From Saprospiraceae bacterium (GTDB lineage Bacteria > Bacteroidota > Bacteroidia > Chitinophagales > Saprospiraceae): DNA of 7,455 nucleotides. Under the pieces are notes generated by a model. It worked only from the letters and a program-made list of their open reading frames with translations. It did no database searches and was not told the origin of the DNA. The stretch spans positions 1 through 7,455 of the forward strand of contig JACMMM010000606.1 in assembly GCA_014379065.1 (NCBI GenBank), read 5' to 3'. Of the stretch, positions 4,951-7,455 are shown piece by piece. A program made the translations under genes and the position numbers. Every line of letters starts with the position of its first letter. Position 1 is the first letter of the stretch.

Positions 4951-7455
4951 ATGAAGCGAGTAGGGGGGCTTGTTCTTTTCTGGTTCATTGTCACGTTGTT
5001 TCTGGCTTTGCCAAAGAGCAATGGGCAATCCGTATTCCCTGGACTTCCGGTACTAAATCCTGCTTATGTTAACAATTTCAGCGAAGCGCGCGGTCTGCCT
5101 CAGACCTGCGCTTCGGATGCTATCATAGACCACCGGGGTCGGATTTGGGTGGCGACTTGCCCGGTCATGGCTGGTATTAATTCGGTGCGTTTGTTTCAAT
5201 TTGACGGGTATGATTTCAATTCTGTAAATCTGGCCAACGACAGTATTCCAGAGCGGACCATGGCTGTCTTAAAACAAACCACGGCTGATGGGGAACTGCT
5301 GGGTTGGTTCGAAAGTGAAGGCGTGAATACCATGTTTCTTTTTAACCCAGACCGGCAGACTACTCGGGTGGTGTCCTTTGACTATCAGCGGGAAGGAGCG
5401 ATCAAAGACTTGGCCGTAGAAGCAGACGGCAAAGTGTTGGTAGTACTGAACAATAAAGACTCCTTGCGGCTTTATCGTCTTGACCAAAAAAGCTTGCACA
5501 AACAATTGGTAACAAGCTGGAGCAGCCCCATTCCACCCGGTGCTGCACCGGCCAATTCCGTATACGGGACGTCCTTGTTTGTATCAGGCGACGAAGCGCT
5601 GGTTGCCAATACAATGCCTTTGCAAATTTTCCGGATAAATCTTCAGGAACGCCATTGCCAGATATATCCGGTTTCAGATTTTTTTCCCGATTTTATCGAA
5701 ACATCTCCAGAGAATCGTTTGGTCAATGACCAGTTTTCTTTGCGTTTTTTTACGACCGCCCTCGGTGACTTGATGTGTTTTGTGCCCGGTACAAAACGTC
5801 AGATGTTTATACGACATAGCTTAGGGGCACCTTTTGAACCCATGCCTGGTTTGCCAGCTGGTTATTTGGTTATTCGGGTGGAAAAAGACGCCGCAGAAAA
5901 TATTTTACTCCTCTTAAAGGATAGGCAGGGTCAGTATGCAGGTTTGTTGTATGATCGCCAAGGGCGCGTATATGACTATTCTCCTTTGGTGGCCGGGCAC
6001 AAGAGAATCTATAACCTGCGCAGTTTGAATTTTTTAGAAACCATCTTTATTTCCGCAGATGATGGGTTGTCTTATAAATCCATCCAGAAGGAAAATGCGG
6101 TGCAGTGCATGTTGTCAGGATACAGCATACGGGGCATGGCCGAGATAGAACCCGGGCTATTTTTCATTACCAGCGAAAACAAGCCGGCTGTGTTTTGTAG
6201 AATGGCTTCCGGAAAAATAGAGGCCGTGTTGAATACACCACTTACACAAGCTTTTGGCCTTAATATGCGCCGAAAATTTGACCGTTCAAGCGATGGCTCT
6301 ATATGGGGTAACCGGGGTGACACGCTTGTGCAATATAATCCTGTTTCAGGTGCGCATCAAGATTATGCTCCTTTTCCCAACCTTTGGTACAAGACCTTAT
6401 TGGCCGATGGCCGGATTGCGGTTTTCAGACAAGGGAAGGGACTGTCGTTTTTTGACCCTGTTTCCGGTAAGGACAGCCCCTGGAATCAGGGGGGCGAATT
6501 GCGCGATATAAAAGGATTTGTACATGGTATTTCCCAAACCCGGGATGGCAAGGTGTGGTTGTTGACCACCCACGGACTCTGGCAAATTGATCTGGTATCG
6601 GGCAAGCAAAAATGTCTCGGTTTCGGGCCTGAATTCCGCGACTTCCGATTTTTATGCATGGCGGAGGCCGATGACGGCAAGGTGTGGTTGGGCACATTTC
6701 TGGGCGGCATTCATATCTACGATCCGGCCACTGGCACCGTCAAGGTAGTGGACAAAAGCAATGGCCTTCCAAACAATACCATTGCTTCCATCACGCGTGA
6801 CGCGGCGGGCGATTTTTGGGCAGCCACTTATAAAGGGCTCGCCCGCTTGTCGCCCGAAGGCGTGGTAATGGCCAACCTGCTTCAACAGGAGGGTTTGTGC
6901 GAATTGGAGTTTAACCGCTACGCCGCCCTGCTGGCACAAGACGGCACCTTGCTGCTGGGTACGATTGCTGGTTTGCAAGTAATTCATCCTCAATCGCTTG
7001 CAGCGCAGCGCAAGGCCGAGAGCGCCCCACAGATTTACCTTACCTCACTCACCGTGGCAGATGCGGGATCCGATGCAGAACGCACTTATAAAACTGCTTT
7101 TAACGATTTGCCCAGACTTGTGTTGCCGCCTGACCGCAGGCATTTGCGCGTTCATTTTGCACTGTCAAATTATTTGCAATCCAACCGCAACCAGTTTGCC
7201 TATATGCTGGAAGGGGTGGATAAAAACTGGACTTTTATCGGTTCCCAAAACGAATTGGTTTTCAACGACCTGCCATCGGGTCGTTATACCTTATTGATAA
7301 AGGGATGCGATTTTCAGGGCAATTGGACGGCGGCTCCGGTGCGTATTTCCCTTTATGCCCGAGAATTTTTTTACAAACAAGCCTGGTTCTATGTGCTGTG
7401 TGCACTTCCCTTTGTCGTCTTCGCGTTGATTTGGTTTCGCCGCTTGCGCAGCGAA
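4951..7455 (+). CDS. Two-component-regulator-propeller sensor with Y_Y_Y domain (runs off right edge)
   Basis: 835 residues are visible with no stop. Residues 1-24 are a signal peptide (basic KR, hydrophobic core, ending near NGQS). A periplasmic beta-propeller follows. Typical Reg_prop blades are clear at 51-69 (DHRGRIWVAT), 445-455 (DGSIWG), 527-540 (TRDGKVWLL), 570-590 (DDGKVWLGT) and 605-635 (NGLPNNTIAS, then GDFWAAT). Between about 100 and 440 the blades are hard to discern. Residues about 730-800 are a Y_Y_Y domain (FAYMLEGVDKNWTFIG from 749; LPSGRYTLLIKG). A single transmembrane helix spans about 811-829, followed by RRLRSE. In this family a cytoplasmic LytS-like or HisKA kinase, or a full hybrid system, follows; it is outside the window. 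ATG 4951 is fixed by the signal peptide. Extracellular ligand sensing is inferred, and the LytTR regulator at 2748-3494 is a candidate partner. Confidence 0.92.
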   Translation, partial: MKRVGGLVLFWFIVTLFLALPKSNGQSVFPGLPVLNPAYVNNFSEARGLPQTCASDAIIDHRGRIWVATCPVMAGINSVRLFQFDGYDFNSVNLANDSIPERTMAVLKQTTADGELLGWFESEGVNTMFLFNPDRQTTRVVSFDYQREGAIKDLAVEADGKVLVVLNNKDSLRLYRLDQKSLHKQLVTSWSSPIPPGAAPANSVYGTSLFVSGDEALVANTMPLQIFRINLQERHCQIYPVSDFFPDFIETSPENRLVNDQFSLRFFTTALGDLMCFVPGTKRQMFIRHSLGAPFEPMPGLPAGYLVIRVEKDAAENILLLLKDRQGQYAGLLYDRQGRVYDYSPLVAGHKRIYNLRSLNFLETIFISADDGLSYKSIQKENAVQCMLSGYSIRGMAEIEPGLFFITSENKPAVFCRMASGKIEAVLNTPLTQAFGLNMRRKFDRSSDGSIWGNRGDTLVQYNPVSGAHQDYAPFPNLWYKTLLADGRIAVFRQGKGLSFFDPVSGKDSPWNQGGELRDIKGFVHGISQTRDGKVWLLTTHGLWQIDLVSGKQKCLGFGPEFRDFRFLCMAEADDGKVWLGTFLGGIHIYDPATGTVKVVDKSNGLPNNTIASITRDAAGDFWAATYKGLARLSPEGVVMANLLQQEGLCELEFNRYAALLAQDGTLLLGTIAGLQVIHPQSLAAQRKAESAPQIYLTSLTVADAGSDAERTYKTAFNDLPRLVLPPDRRHLRVHFALSNYLQSNRNQFAYMLEGVDKNWTFIGSQNELVFNDLPSGRYTLLIKGCDFQGNWTAAPVRISLYAREFFYKQAWFYVLCALPFVVFALIWFRRLRSE

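Noticed and set aside
5269..7297. Frames at 5269-5505, 5402-5614, 6072-6323, 6254-6511, 6397-6710, 6652-6993 and 6998-7297
   Set aside because: All lie within the uninterrupted propeller sensor coding frame from 4951 to the window edge and have no motifs of their own.

Overview
The window looks like Bacteroidota, most likely a Saprospiraceae-type genome (Haliscomenobacter/Lewinella-like). This rests on gene content: a poly-HAMP sensor kinase, a LytTR response regulator and a propeller/Y_Y_Y sensor. It also rests on the lack of clear Shine-Dalgarno sites, one TAnnTTTG-type -7 promoter box, and several families of short palindromic repeats between genes. The genus is an inference from style, not from a marker gene. 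I see no RNA gene, insertion sequence, transposase or CRISPR array.

Layout. 1-825 (minus): N-terminal 275 residues of a poly-HAMP histidine kinase that runs off the left edge. 826-1117: divergent intergenic region with several inverted repeats. 1118-2632 (plus): a cyclic-nucleotide-binding-like domain fused to a class I methyltransferase, with a dispersed palindromic repeat read through in frame near its N-terminus. 2639-2743: a near-perfect 44-bp-arm inverted repeat filling the gap between convergent genes. 2748-3494 (minus): complete LytTR-family response regulator. 3495-3997: 503-bp gene-free region, a patchwork of palindromic repeats. 3998-4624 (plus): MgtC/SapB-family membrane protein. 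4646-4933 (minus): possible small hypothetical protein. 4951-7455 (plus): a large two-component-regulator-propeller sensor with signal peptide, Y_Y_Y domain and transmembrane helix, running off the right edge before its output domain.

How the genes may work together. Four of the five firm genes are signalling proteins: a soluble kinase, a putative signal-making methyltransferase, a LytTR regulator and an envelope-spanning sensor. The methyltransferase resembles proteins often annotated as 3-hydroxypalmitate methyl ester (PhcB-like) synthases. It lies between a kinase and a response regulator, which recalls the phcB-phcS-phcR logic of Ralstonia, but the genes are not in one operon and the link is speculative. 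The LytTR regulator could equally serve the propeller sensor. The most unusual non-coding content is the density of short inverted repeats, one of them inside a coding region.
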